Source: Protula sp. h YS-2021 (Eukaryota > Annelida > Polychaeta > Sabellida > Serpulidae). From it: a stretch of DNA of 64,000 bases. Positions 47,900 through 60,400 of the stretch are shown piece by piece. The notes beneath the pieces are model-generated. The model did not search any database. It saw only the letters and a program-made list of their open reading frames with translations, and was not told the DNA's origin. A program made the translations under genes and the position numbers. The stretch spans positions 15,358,156-15,422,155 of the forward strand of contig OX457033.1 in NCBI GenBank assembly GCA_949752745.1. Reading direction: 5' to 3'. The number at the start of each line of letters is the position of its first letter. Positions within the stretch are counted from its first letter, which is position 1.

Positions 47900-48595
47900 A
47901 CAGTGACGCGAGTCATATTCCAATTGCGTTGTTTGGGTCCGTTTACTCTGTGCAAACCCAAAATGCGAATTTTCCTCAAGACCGACTGTCCAAAGTGAAA
48001 CCTGGTAGCCCAGAACTAAACGCAATAACAGCGGCTGTTTTGAAAGCCAGCAGTACGGTCTCAGGACTAAACTTCATGTCCATAGCATTGCATTGCTCGG
48101 CTATTTTGAACAACATTTGCACATAAGTATGGGTGGGTTTCAGGGTTTGCGTTGGCGGGGTTTTTGTCTAGTTTTGGGGCATTTTTTTTACGAAATGACT
48201 CACTTTTTCGGAACCCAGTCTTTCTGGACCCAACTGAGTCACACTTTCCTTTTTTGGCTCACTTTCCTGAGAACCAAGCGCGAACCCTGGTAATAAACAA
48301 AATACCAATGGCATATAAATTCCATTAATATACGCATGCAGCGTATACACTTGGTAAAAGAAATGGCGTAACGTAAAATGTTCCATCGTCCAAAACTACT
48401 GTGGAATTGCACAAATGATGCAGGTTGGTTGTGCATGTGAAAATTATTAGTGCTTGATCAGGTGCTGTGACATCAGCAGTCATCAGAAAATCCTCGTTTC
48501 TGCTGGTTGATAACAAGTTCTTAATTTTCTCCACAGTGTCAGCAGCAGACGTCGGCGGGTTAGGTGAATCCCGGTCATCTGCCCCCCCTGTCACC
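47900..48595 (-). pseudogene. Decayed MULE transposase fragment
   Basis: On the minus strand, in shifting frames: QALIIFTCTTNLHHLCNS, VLDDGTFYV, then YQVYTLHAYINGIYMPLVFC followed by LLPG; further on, ATRFHFGQSVLRKIRILGL. The series TT..NL..LC.S....DGTF, Y.LYT.H......PLVFCLLP and GC.FHF.Q...RKI..LGL is the DDE core of MULE-type transposases. Several frameshifts and at least one gap show it is dead. Same class as the tail at 16085-16303 but a different part of the protein. Confidence 0.7.
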
Positions 48596-48599
48596 TGCC

Positions 48600-51411
48600 C
48601 CTCCTTTTTTGCAACCCGGTGGACTGCCCCCCCCCCCCCCCCCCCTCAAAGTGGAGGGGTGGTCATTTGCTCCCCTCCATATACTATTTTTTTTTTGATT
48701 CTTGGCTTACAAAGACACAATAAATAAAATTATATTTATTTTATTGAATGTATTGCACCTCGGTAAATTACAATTCACCAATGGGGAACCAATTGCAATT
48801 AGAATAGAAAAAATCCGAGAGTTTCCGAATAGTGCCCCAGGGGCTTTGTTCGGACACTCCCGGTGTCGTCACAGCACACATTTCCTATTGACCCTAAATT
48901 GATTACAGAGGAATAAGTATTGCACTACCACAAAAGCCAAATCAATACCATCACGGTCCGAAACACACAAATAGGACATGGCTTGATTACAGACACCGAC
49001 GAAAAAAACTAACATTAATACAATCGCAGCTCCGACTACTCCCGTTGCGGCAAAAGCCTTCACAGTTATTACATAGAACAATAGTTGCAATTTTTTTCAT
49101 TACAACAATGACAAAAATTATTGAGCTATAGCACAATAAAGAAAAATCCAGGAAACCCAACCCCTTGCCATTCAAACTCACTTCAGTGAATCTGTCAGTT
49201 TTGGAGCTTTAAAATCGATGACTTCATAAAGTTACTAAAACTTTTAGTGACCTTGCAGTGTCACAGAGTGAACGAGCGACATCACAGAGTCGCTGAAATT
49301 TCCTGTGATTTTGTACATTCACAGATTAACTGTAACAGATGAATGGTGAAATCTTATGTGCAACGTGCGTTTTTTTTTATATAAAACAGACGTAAATTTT
49401 TATCAAGTAAATTTCGTTACCATAAATATACACTATTTAGCCCATCTGTCGAGTGTTTATGTTTCCGGTTTTAAATATCACATAGTCAAACCTTGTTCTA
49501 CTGCGATAACTTCGAGAGCGCCTCAGTAATTTGCTCTGTCACACAAAATAAACACCAAATGCACACTCTTCTGCAGTCGTTATCGTGTCACTAAGCATAC
49601 GCACAAAGTGTGAAGTAGATGAAAAAAAAAGAACCGGGAGATATGTTGACTTTTTATTTACTTTACGAAACTTTACTTTAGTAGTATAATGTTATAACCC
49701 ATTTATTGTTGAGGGCTTTCCGAACAAAATCTGTAATGATTGGCAAGACTGGACAGGGCACTTCGCCTGACGTAGTGCCGCAGATGTACAAAACTGAATA
49801 CATGTACCACCATCCTCACTATATCAAAATTACATATTATTTACTTGTCTTAGTGCTCAGTGTTGCCTCAGTTGAAAGTAAATATGCCAGGCTTTATTTT
49901 GTTTGGGGGAGGGGAGAGGGGGGGGGTTAGACCCGACTTTTTTCGATTTGAGGCCGGCTATTCCCATTTCAAACGTAAAAGGCAGTAAAAGTGTACACAC
50001 AATTACTGTTAATATACTAGTGCCTCATATACATAAAAAATATAATGCGGGCTCATTAGATTCTGTTGACTTTGAAAAGGCAAAAAAAAAAAAAAAAAAA
50101 AGCTGATAATTTTGGATTTTTTACCGTCAATATGGTGGAAAGTTTAGGTTTTCAGGGCTTTATATTAACGACTGCCCTACCTGCCAGGGCAGATGAAAGG
50201 CCTGGTGGGGCAGGTAGACTCACCTGGTTAGCTGCCCCACCTGGCAGGTAGATCCGTTCGGGGGGGACGTGGCGTGACGTAATACCTTAACAACATACGT
50301 ACTAGCTGCACCTGACCTACATACTAGCCACTGGCACGTTGCCAGTTTCTATATGTAAAATTATCAAAATTAAAAAATTACAAATGTCCAACAGAAGAAA
50401 CAAAAGCTGGGGCAGGTAAGAGTAAATCTTACCTGCCCCACCGGGGAGTTGCCGAAAAAAGTTAACGTAAAGCCGTGGTTTTGTGAACACGATTCCGCCA
50501 AAGCTTGTGGACGGATTTTTAGCGTTACTATTTATATGAATGAACTGTCGGCTTAACTAGATTTTGGTGGTTCTGACGGGTCATCCAAGAGCACGGCTGC
50601 ATTTGAATTTTTGTCTTTATACGATTGATCATTTGTGTCTGGTGAATTTGATTCTGCCTGTGGACGGGTTTTGATGAAACGCGATAGGAGGATCCATTGG
50701 GATGACCCCTCAAACTGGTTGGATTTGTTGACTCTCGATGCGATCGGTCATTTTTGAATTTTAATTTAAACGCATTGGTGTGTGTGTATATATATATATA
50801 TATAGGACGCATGCATCTTGTGAACAATTCAACCAAAAGCATATGGACGGGTTTTAATGAAACTCGACGCGAGTGCCGACACAGGCGATCTCTGGTCTGA
50901 TCACAACATGGTCGCTTCTCATGACTCATAGATTGTTATTCTGAAAATTTTGATTTTTTTACCTTTAACACTGTATGAAAAAGACATGTGCGTCGTATTG
51001 ACTGGATTCAAAAAAAGTCTGAAGACATTTCAAATGAAACTCGGTATGTGTTTTCATATGGACAGATTACACTTCTACCACTGGGCCTTGAATTTCCGGT
51101 TTTATGGACTTTTAAAATGTCAGGTTAACTCCGATAATGCATTTGTTGAATTTTCCCAAAGCCTGTGAACGTTTTTTAATAAAACTTAAGATGAGTATTT
51201 ATATGACTGACCCGTCGGGGTGAAACTGGGCGCGTACTAATTGTCACGTCAAGACTTTGAACTTCGAATTTTGTCATTGTCGTGCACCGTTAATGCAAAT
51301 TACCAGCATCTCCAAGAGTTGATTTGAAATTAAACTGGGTTGTCGGTGGATCCGTGTTCCGGTGAACAGACTTCCAGTTACACATGACGTTAAAAGACTT
51401 TATTGTTGCAG
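48600..51411. other. Intergenic and probable STAT 5' region
   Basis: No coding exon found. Holds a poly-C run at about 48627-48644, an A run at about 50083, and hairpins at 50196-50448. A loosely repeated GTGGACGGGTTTT.ATGAAAC.CG motif occurs between 50500 and 51360. At least one non-coding STAT leader exon should lie here or further upstream, because the first coding exon begins with an acceptor. Confidence 0.45.
50196..50448. mobile_element. Candidate MITE with TGGGGCAGGTAAGA inverted ends
   Basis: GGTGGGGCAGGTAGA near the left end is complementary to TCTTACCTGCCCCACC near the right end (50427-50442). The right side also folds locally: TGGGGCAGGTAAGA (50408-50421), loop GTAAA, TCTTACCTGCCCCA (50427-50440), a perfect 14-bp stem. 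No target duplication found; class unknown. Confidence 0.4.
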
Positions 51412-51412
51412 A

Positions 51413-54400
51413 ATGGCACAGTGGAGGAAAATACAATCACTGGCAAAGAGCCGACAGGAAGTTGCAACCCGCCTGTCTATGATTTATCGGAATGACCGGA
51501 AGTATCTTCTCGACATCCGCCAGTCCTGCGCAGAATGGATGGAGAGCTTTGATTGGTCAGTTTTTAGACCTACCTGTGAAATGATTTTTTTTAGAGTGTA
51601 GAAATGGCGAAAAACAATGTCAATAAGATGACTCATTGACATTATGTGGTGGATTTAGGTTATGGTCAGGTGGGTTTTTTTTGGGGGGGAGGGGGCGGGG
51701 TCCTGATTGAGCTTCAGAAAATCATCCGAACTACTGAGATTGCTATTCAAAATTTTTTGTGCCCGCGTGAAGCTTAACTGACTATTTTTTTCGAACTTTT
51801 TAGGGGAAAGGGGGGGGCGGAGCCGGGGTCGGGGAGGAGTCAAGTCCTCCCCCCTTTAATCTGCCGCCGAGTATGACTACCAAGACCGGCGTCGGGCTTT
51901 ATGAATACGGTTCCTTGGCAGGTTGAGCTACGACACAACAGCAGACGGTATGATCATGAGGGCGCAGGGTCACTTCCAGGATCTACTGAACAACATCGAC
52001 GTGGTGATTTCAAAGTCTGGTCTCGACATCGTCAAGAAGATCAACCTGAATCAAGCCAAGCAGTACTTGACGGTAAGTCCCCGTACCTCACGGCATGTGG
52101 CATTGAACTTGACGGTAAGTGTCCCCGTACCTCACGGCAGGTGGCCCTGAACTTGATGGTTAGTGTCCCCGTACCTCACGGCAGGTGGCATTGAACTTGA
52201 CGGTAAGTGTCCCCGTACCTCACGGCAGGTGGCCCTGAACTTGATGGTTAGTGTCCCCGTACCTCACGGCAGGTGGCATTGAACTTGACGGTAAGTGTCC
52301 CCGTACGTCACGGCAGGTGGCCCTGAACTTGACGGTAATTGTCCCCGTACGTGACGGCAAGTGACATTGAATGTCACAATCTCCCCAGTGTCCCTGATGA
52401 TAGGTGGCCCTGAACTTAATGTTATTTGTCCCCGTACCTGAAGGCAGGTATCCCTGAATTTGACGGTAAGTGCCTCCATGCCTGACTGAATCTGACGGTA
52501 AGTGCCTCCGTGCCTGACTGAATTTTACGGTATGTTTCCCAGGACCTGACTCTAAGTGTTCCCGTAACTGTCCGCTAATGTCCCATACCAGACGTACCGC
52601 ATCCCGTTTGTACGTGGATGACCACTCATGACCAGCTATCACCATTTGACACACAAGGTCAAGGTTAACACAAGGTCATGCCCTTAACAGGCCAGTTTTC
52701 CTCTTTCACGCATACAAAAAAAAAAGAATTGTGAAAGCGATGTTCGTCTGTTTATCTGTTGACAGGACAACTTCAGCGGTGACCTGGTGGCATTCGTGGA
52801 GGTCATTCAACAATGTCTGCGGGACGAGAAGCTGCTGATACAGTCTTGTGAGCCGGTAGGTTACTGCGTGCCAAGCAAGCTACTCGTGCAGTCGTGTGTG
52901 GCCGTAGGCCGCTGCACGCCCAGTCAGCTACTCGTGCAGCCGTGTGTGCCCGTAAGCTGCTGCACGCCCAGTGAGCTGCTCGTGCAGTCGTGTGTGCCCG
53001 TAAGCCGCTGCACGCCCAGTGAGCTACTTGTGCAGTCGTGTGTGCCCGTAAACCGCTGCACGCCCAGTGAGCTACTCGTGCAGTCGTGTGTGCCCGTTAG
53101 CCGCTGCACGCCCAGTGAGCTATTCGTGCAGTCGTGTGTGCCCGTAAGCTGCTGAACGCCCAGTGAGCTACTCGTGCAGTCGTGTGTGGCCGTAAGCCGC
53201 TGCACGCCCAGTCAGCTACTCGTGCAGTCGTGCGGAATGACAGATTTTTTTATGTTGATAATAACAGAGAAAGATAGACTGTATGATAGGGAGTTATAAC
53301 TTGTGCGGAATGCGTTCCTCGCTGTGTGTTGGGTAGGATGACGATCATTCAGCGGCCGGGCCGAGTGTAGACCGAGCCCAGGAGAACCACGAAGTGAACG
53401 AGAAACTACGCCAGCTGTTTGTCGACCTACAGGTCAGTCCATTTTCCAGAGTGAAACAAACAAACAAACAAACAAAAAAGAAGAAGAAGAAGAACAGTCA
53501 TAATGTGTGAACGTAATTTATAGCTGGAGTTTGGCGATATACTTCTGCTTGAGAGACTGTGGGGCATACAAGCCGTTCTTGGCGCACGTGTGCACCTACC
53601 GCTTAAAAGATTCCTGGCTTATCTTTAAGTAAAAGTAAAGCTTCTTCTTTTCTGAAAATATCTCGTGTGTAAATAAAGAAGTAAGAATGTGAGTATTGTA
53701 GGGTCAGGAGCATTAACAAGTGTAGGTGATGAATGCATTTGAGAGGCGCAAGCACTAACAAGTGTAACTAATGAGTAGGATCTGAGGGAGGAGCATTAAC
53801 AAGTATAGGTAATGAGTATATTTGGGAGGCAGGAGCACTAAAAAGTGTAACTAATGAGTAGCATCTGAGGGAGGAGCATTAACAAATATAGGTAATGAGT
53901 ATATTTGAGGGACATGAACCTTAATGAGTGTGGACAATGTTGTATGCTGTTCGTGCTTAGGTCGCCGAACGAGATCTGGCTGATTGTACGGACCTGCAGA
54001 ACAAATTCAAGATTCAGTACAATATAGACACGGGTAAGTCCAACGACATCGCCTTAGGCAGGTAAAACAATGGATGGGCAAAACGGCTGTCAACATACGG
54101 GCTTAGATTTTCCCTGAAAACAAAAGTAGAAGAAGTATATTGTTTTGAAAAATTCTTTCACAGGGACCAGTTTACGACTGAATTAATGAAAGGCTTTGAT
54201 TTCTTTCTTTTGTGTATGAGGGTGTGTGTGAAATAAACGTATGAGAAAAAAAAAGAAAGGATGAAAATGGAGGAAATTCTCTGTGAACTCATTCAGAGCA
54301 CCTGAGCCAGATGAAGCAGGCGATGGAAGGAATGCAGCGCGGGCCCGAGTATGACAAGCGCTCGCAGGAGTATTACAAGCGCCACCAGGATCTGCAGAAC

Positions 54401-57400
54401 AACATCAGCACCAATTACCAGCGGCGAACCGTGAGTAATGGCGCGTTCCGGCTCAGCCAGCTCAGCCCATTTCAGCCACGCTAACCGGTTGTGCTCACCT
54501 CTGTGCGGCTCAGCCGCCGCTGTCCACCTCTGTCTACCATAGCCACGCTGTCTGGCTGAGGCGCATCTCCATTTCAACCATCCTGTCTGGCCCAGCCTAC
54601 TCTGGCCACCTCAGCCACCCTGTGCGGCCCAGCCAGTTCTTCACGTGAGCCGCACTGCTCACTCTACATGTCAGCCATGCTGTAAGACAACTCTCCCACA
54701 CAGTTATCATGTCCGCCTCAGCCACACTATGCAGCTCATCCAACCATCCATCTCAGCCACACTACAGCTCATCCAACCCTGTGCCTCGGCCACACTTCCG
54801 GGCTCTTTTTCCTCTTAACCAAAAAAAAAAAAAAAAAAACTCCCTTGTTATTGCAGGAGGTGTCCATGAAACACGTGGATGTTACTGAGAAGACCCAGAC
54901 GATGTTGATGGAGGTCTGGCGGGAGATTGAACAATGGAAGAAAGACAAAAAAATGGAGATTACCGGGATTTCCAAGCCAAAGGAAGGCATCATTGAGATC
55001 CTCGATAAAATGTAATAGTTGGTTTTAGAATGAGCTCTCTTCGAACCCCAGGTATTAATACTGCAGTTGCGGTGGTGCGAATAGCGATTTCGCTTGGTTT
55101 ATTTGTGTAACTATTTTCGTTTTGCGATACGTTGGCACAACACTGCTGAGAGTTAGTAGGGTTTCCTCGCCCGGAGTGGGTCGGGTCTAACATAGGGACG
55201 GGTGTAAAATGGCCAACCTTATATGTAAACTCGGCCAAGCTTCTAAGTTGTCCTCGACACTTGTCTTGAGAACAAATATTTTAAACTACAGCTTATTCAA
55301 TAGAGACTGGGACTTTGTTGCACTTTACGAATGGTTCCTCGTCTGAATTTAGCTAACTCCCCTCCCCGCCCCCCGCCCGTCCGTGGGTACGTATCTCACT
55401 CCTTTATCTACATTTGAATTGTATCCACCAGGTGCTGCCAGATGAACCAGATTCTGATGCAGCTTCTCGCGCAGTTCGACAAGTTGGTGCGTGTCATGGG
55501 TGAGCTGAAATACACCAGCGACAGTCAGCCTGACTTCACCACGCAGAAAGTGCAGCAGGCCTTACTGGCCGCCGAGAACCTGCTCAAGCTCCACTTGGAA
55601 AAGTAAGCGTGCCACAACAACTCCCCCCACCCTCCCCCCCCCCATCACCCACACACCCCCCCCCCCCCCCCTATCCTCTCCTTCCATTGTGTCACGGGTG
55701 AACTCCAGTACACCAGCTACAGTCAGCCTGGCGACATTGTGTCGAACGTGCAGCGTTTCTCTCGACCGATGTTACATTTCTCACCAGCATACATCTTGTT
55801 TTTTAAATATGTGTAAATACCGTTTTTTTTTTTGCATATGTGTCAAATATTTGTTAAAAGAATCCTTTTTCTATCAGTTGGCAATCTTACTTTACCTTCG
55901 AAGATCGAAGTATCCAAGAAGAATATTCTGAAGGGTGGTTTTGTGGTGAACGCGAACAAGATATGGGCAGAGACAACCCCATTGCGAACCTTGGATTCCA
56001 AGTGGCAATATTATAACGAGATGTGCTTCAAAAAGGATAAAAAACCTCAGTGTATTCTTTATGATGTTTCAGGGTATTCGTGGTGGATCGGAATCCCCCG
56101 CGGGTCCTCAAAGTCATCACTGGGAAGAGTCTTGGCTTCACGATGTCCTGCAGGTAATGTTGCCGGGTTTTGGCCCTAATATTGCCATGTCCAACAATAT
56201 TGCTTTGTTCTATTGCTGCGTCCTGAGGACACTGCGATCTCACAAAGCATTAACGCTTTACTTTGTTTCTCTCTGCCTTGCGTGTCTTCGGCAAGTTTCT
56301 CGCCCCCCCCCCCCCGGCTATCTCTCTCTCTCTCTCTGTCTCTGCTCCTCCTCCTCCTCCTCCTCTTCCTCCTCCTCCTCCTCCTCGTGTTGGTTTTGTT
56401 TCTCTTTCTTCCTTACGTGTGTTGGGGTATGTTTATCTGTCTGCCTTGCTTGTGTTGATCATGTTTTTCGCTTCCCTCTGCCTGGCTTATGTTGGGTATG
56501 TTTCTCTTTCTTCCTTACGTGTTTTGGACATGTTTATCTTTCTGCCTTACGTGTGTTGGGGTATGTCTTTCTGTCTGCCTTGCGTGTGTTGGGGTATGTC
56601 TTTCTGTCTGCCTTGCGTGTGTTGGGGTATGTCTTTCTGTCTGCCTTGCGTGTGTTGGGGTATGTCTTTCTGTCTGCCTTGCGTATGTTGGTTATGTTTA
56701 TGTTTCTACCTTGCTTGTGTTGGACATGTTTATCTTTCTTCCTTACGTGTGTTGGGGTATGTTTATCTTTCTTCCTTACGTGTGTTGGGCAGGATCCTCG
56801 GTGGCCACGCGCTCGGCTTACAAATGAACCCGCCTCACGTGACCGCCGAGCTGCACAAAGAGCAGGATCTGGCTGTCGGCCACTACAGCAAGAAAGGCAT
56901 TTGTACCGTAAGTTGGCTTTTTACACCTCGCCCAACTTTGTTGGGGAAAGGGATATAGGATTTGGTTAGTCCTGCCGTCCGTCCGTCACGTTTTGGGTAG
57001 TGGTCTTGTATGCACAACTCCTCCGACCGGGTAAGCACACACATTTCAAATCCTACACAGGTTTACTCCTGATGCAGTGTAGTTGTGCACCTCGTATTCA
57101 GTTTGTCCGACTTTTCATTTATTTAGCCAAAATTGAGGTCGAAACAGCCATTTCATTTGAAAGTAATGCATGCATGCAAACTGAACTTATGAAATATGTC
57201 ATACTGTGTGTTTGTTCACAAAACGTGCGAAGGGCGAGGGGATTTGCAGCGTTCCGGTGCTCTTGTTTGTTGTTTAGCAGTCTGTCTGTGAGTTTACATT
57301 AACAGAGAATTGTCCATCACGTTTCTTAAAGATGCTTGTGTCCCTGGACATTTCTAACTTTGAGGGAAGTATTAACGTGTTATGAATTTAAATAGTAAAG

Positions 57401-60400
57401 AACGGTCAAGGTGGCGAAGCCTTTAATTTTGCAGTATCTTGCTGTGCCAGGGCCGAGTTTTTAGCCTTGGGGGGAACCAATGTTGTAGGTGGTGAATGGA
57501 CAGGACAAGGTTATGGAGTTCCATCGTGAAGCTAAACAGTGGATAGCTGTTTTCAACTCGGTACAGCTGCAGTCGGTGAGCCAGCTGGCTAAAAACACGG
57601 AGAAGCTGGTGATGGAGAACCTCAACGGCATGGTCTTCACCACCGTGCTGAAGCTACGCGCTAGGGACTACAAGCTAACGGTGGGTGCCGCTGGGTGGGC
57701 GACTGTTTGTTCCAGTTTGTGCGCCGGTGAGGTGAGGGGAGGGGGGGGGGGGTAGCAATATGTTCCCCCAGGAGGTGATAGGAGATGTGTTACTAGGTGT
57801 TCTAGTGGGTTAGCCAGTGAGTTTATAGGTACAACACGTGAGTGTTTTGTCTTGCCTGAAGTTTAGCTTGGTGAATGGTTACAACTGAATCCCTAAGTCG
57901 GTTTTTGTTTGGAGCGTATTAGAGCTGGCACTCTGTCGTGTTTTTTTTTCGTATAAATAGCTGTGCTGATAGAGCTAGAGAGAAAGGGAGCCAGGTCTGT
58001 ATTCTCTTTTCAGGCGATATCGCTGCCCATGGTACTGATTTCACACGTGTTACAAGACTGCCAGGCCAGGGCCTTCCTTATATGGGATGCGGCCTTCTCC
58101 GAAGATGTGCGTATTGATTTTTATGTATTTTTGTTTTGAACGTGTCTGCTACAGATGCCCGTGTTATTTAACAAATTTGAGTGTCACGTGGCTGTCATAC
58201 GTACATCTATTTATAGGTATTTTAGCGTCACGTGAGACGCGCGGCCCCATGTTGAGATTTTTGAGTTTCATTCGACTTTTGCTTCTTGATTTATTTATTT
58301 ATTTTTTTTTTGAACACTGGGTAGTCACGTGTCGGTCACGTGTTGTCGTCTGCTGTAGGACACGGAGAGGAAGCTATTCGAGCACCCGGAGCAGGTGGCC
58401 TGGCACCGCGTCGCCAAGGTGCTCAGCGCGCTCTTCAAGGAAAACACGGGCCGCGGTCTACGCGACGAGCACCTCAACTACCTGGGGCGCATCGCTTTCA
58501 GTACGTACTAGTGATGAAATAGTTAGATGTAGCGCTTAATCCCAATCAGCCCTGGAGGGGGGGGGGGGGGGGTGCGAGGAAAGGTGCCTTTTGTGATGCT
58601 TTCTAGTCTTGCTTTTTATTACTCTTGAGTGGGCAGATTATTTTTGAAAAAGAAAAAAAAACGAAAATCTAACTACAGTACTAACTTGGCAGATTATTTT
58701 TGAAAAAGAAAAAAAAACGAAAATCTAACTACAGCGATGAAGCGCACAAAGAGAAAGTTTAAGAAATACATTTACATGAAAGCATTGGAAAAATAAATGG
58801 GGGGAAAGAAAAGGCCTTTGTGTAAATGTTTTGACAGGGGAACGAAAGCAGCCGGACCCGCTGGCGTTAAAAGATCGGAAGATCACCAAAAACCAACTCA
58901 TCAAAGACAAGCTGCAGAAGGACTTCCAGTTTTGGAAATGGTTCTATGCAAACATGAATCTGATCAAAGAACGCCTGAAGCAGGAATGGCAGGATGAGTG
59001 AGTGTGTTGTCTCCGCCCGGCTCCTGTGTTCGTACATTACAAGAATGTGCTGTCCACCCGGCTCCTGTGTTCGTACTTTACATGAATGTACTGTCCACCC
59101 GGCTCATGTGTTCGTTTTTAACAAGAATGTACTGTCCGCCCGGCTCCTATGTTCGTACTTTACATGAATGTACTGTCCACCCGGCTCGTGTGTTCGTACA
59201 TGACAAGAATGCACTGTCCGCCCGTCTCATGTGTTCGTACTTTATTCATCCAGCCCATTTACGAGGATGTAGTGTTCCCCGGGTTCGTATGTTGCTAGAT
59301 TACGACAATGCACGTTTCGCTTTTTTATTTGAGTCTTTGTTTACGAGGATGTATTGTGGGCCGGGTCTGTGTGCACGTAACTAATATGCTGTTTGACAAG
59401 TTGTGTGTTACGGGGCTGTTTTATTTAAAACCATCGGTATAATATGACATTTAGCGAACTCGTGTTTGAATTGCATTAGCAGTTCTCAAGCTCTAGTTTT
59501 CATTTTTATTATTGTTATCTTTTTATGTGTTTATTTGGGGAGGGCGAGGGAGGGTTGTTTACTTGATATCTCTCTTAAAAATTTTATATGTAAATGATCA
59601 ATTTTTAATACATGGTATGTTTGTTCATTTCGTTTCCGTGGATATCCAGTCAGATTTAGGAACAGTTCTTAAGGATGTTGTCACCGGGGGTGGGGGTGGG
59701 GGGGGGGGAAGGGAGGAGGAGGCGATCATTGTCCGATCTTGCTCTTGTTGGCAGGTTGATCTTCGGCTTTATAGCCAAAGACGAGACGATTAAGAAGCTG
59801 TCTGGCAAGCCGCGGGCACGTTCATGCTGCGCTTCTCCGAGAGCGACATAGAGAACAGCAACAAGGCGGATATCTGTGGCTGCCTGACGCTAGCCGTCTA
59901 CGAGCGGGACCCCAGCTCAGGTGAGCGTCTTCATTTCCGGGGGGTGTTGTTTAAAGTTGTTGGCATCTGTGGCTGTTTGGTGCTAGCCGTCTACGAGCGG
60001 AACCCCGACTCAGGTGAGCATCTGTGGCTGTTTGGTGCTAGCCGTCTACGAGCGGAACCCGACTCAGGTGAGCATCTGTGGCTGTTTGGTGCTAGCCGTC
60101 TACGAGCGGAACCCCGGCTCAGGTGAGCATCTGTGGCTGTTTGGTGCTAGCCGTCTAAGAGCGGGACCTTGGCACAGCTGAGCGCCTTCATTTCGGGGTG
60201 TTCTTTTAAGGTGTCATCTGAGAATTCAAAAACAATCAAAGTTGACATCTGTGAATGCCAAAAAAAAAAAAAAAAAGCAAACAATCCAAGTAAATTCGGT
60301 TGGTTAAATTTGTTCACGTGATCTCCCAGTTGCAGATCTCATAAAGTGTACCACGTGAAGGAACACCTGACTCCAAAGGACATTTTTGAGCGCGGCCTCG

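Noticed and set aside
52220..52654. 144-aa minus-strand frame
   Set aside because: Antisense of the 45-bp array in STAT intron 2.
56061..56969. 302-aa and 231-aa plus-strand frames spanning STAT exons 9-10
   Set aside because: They run through a CT-rich microsatellite and a 33-bp minisatellite; only the two short exons within are coding.
58998..59384. 128-aa frame after STAT exon 14
   Set aside because: Product of the 41-bp array and lacks similarity to STAT.
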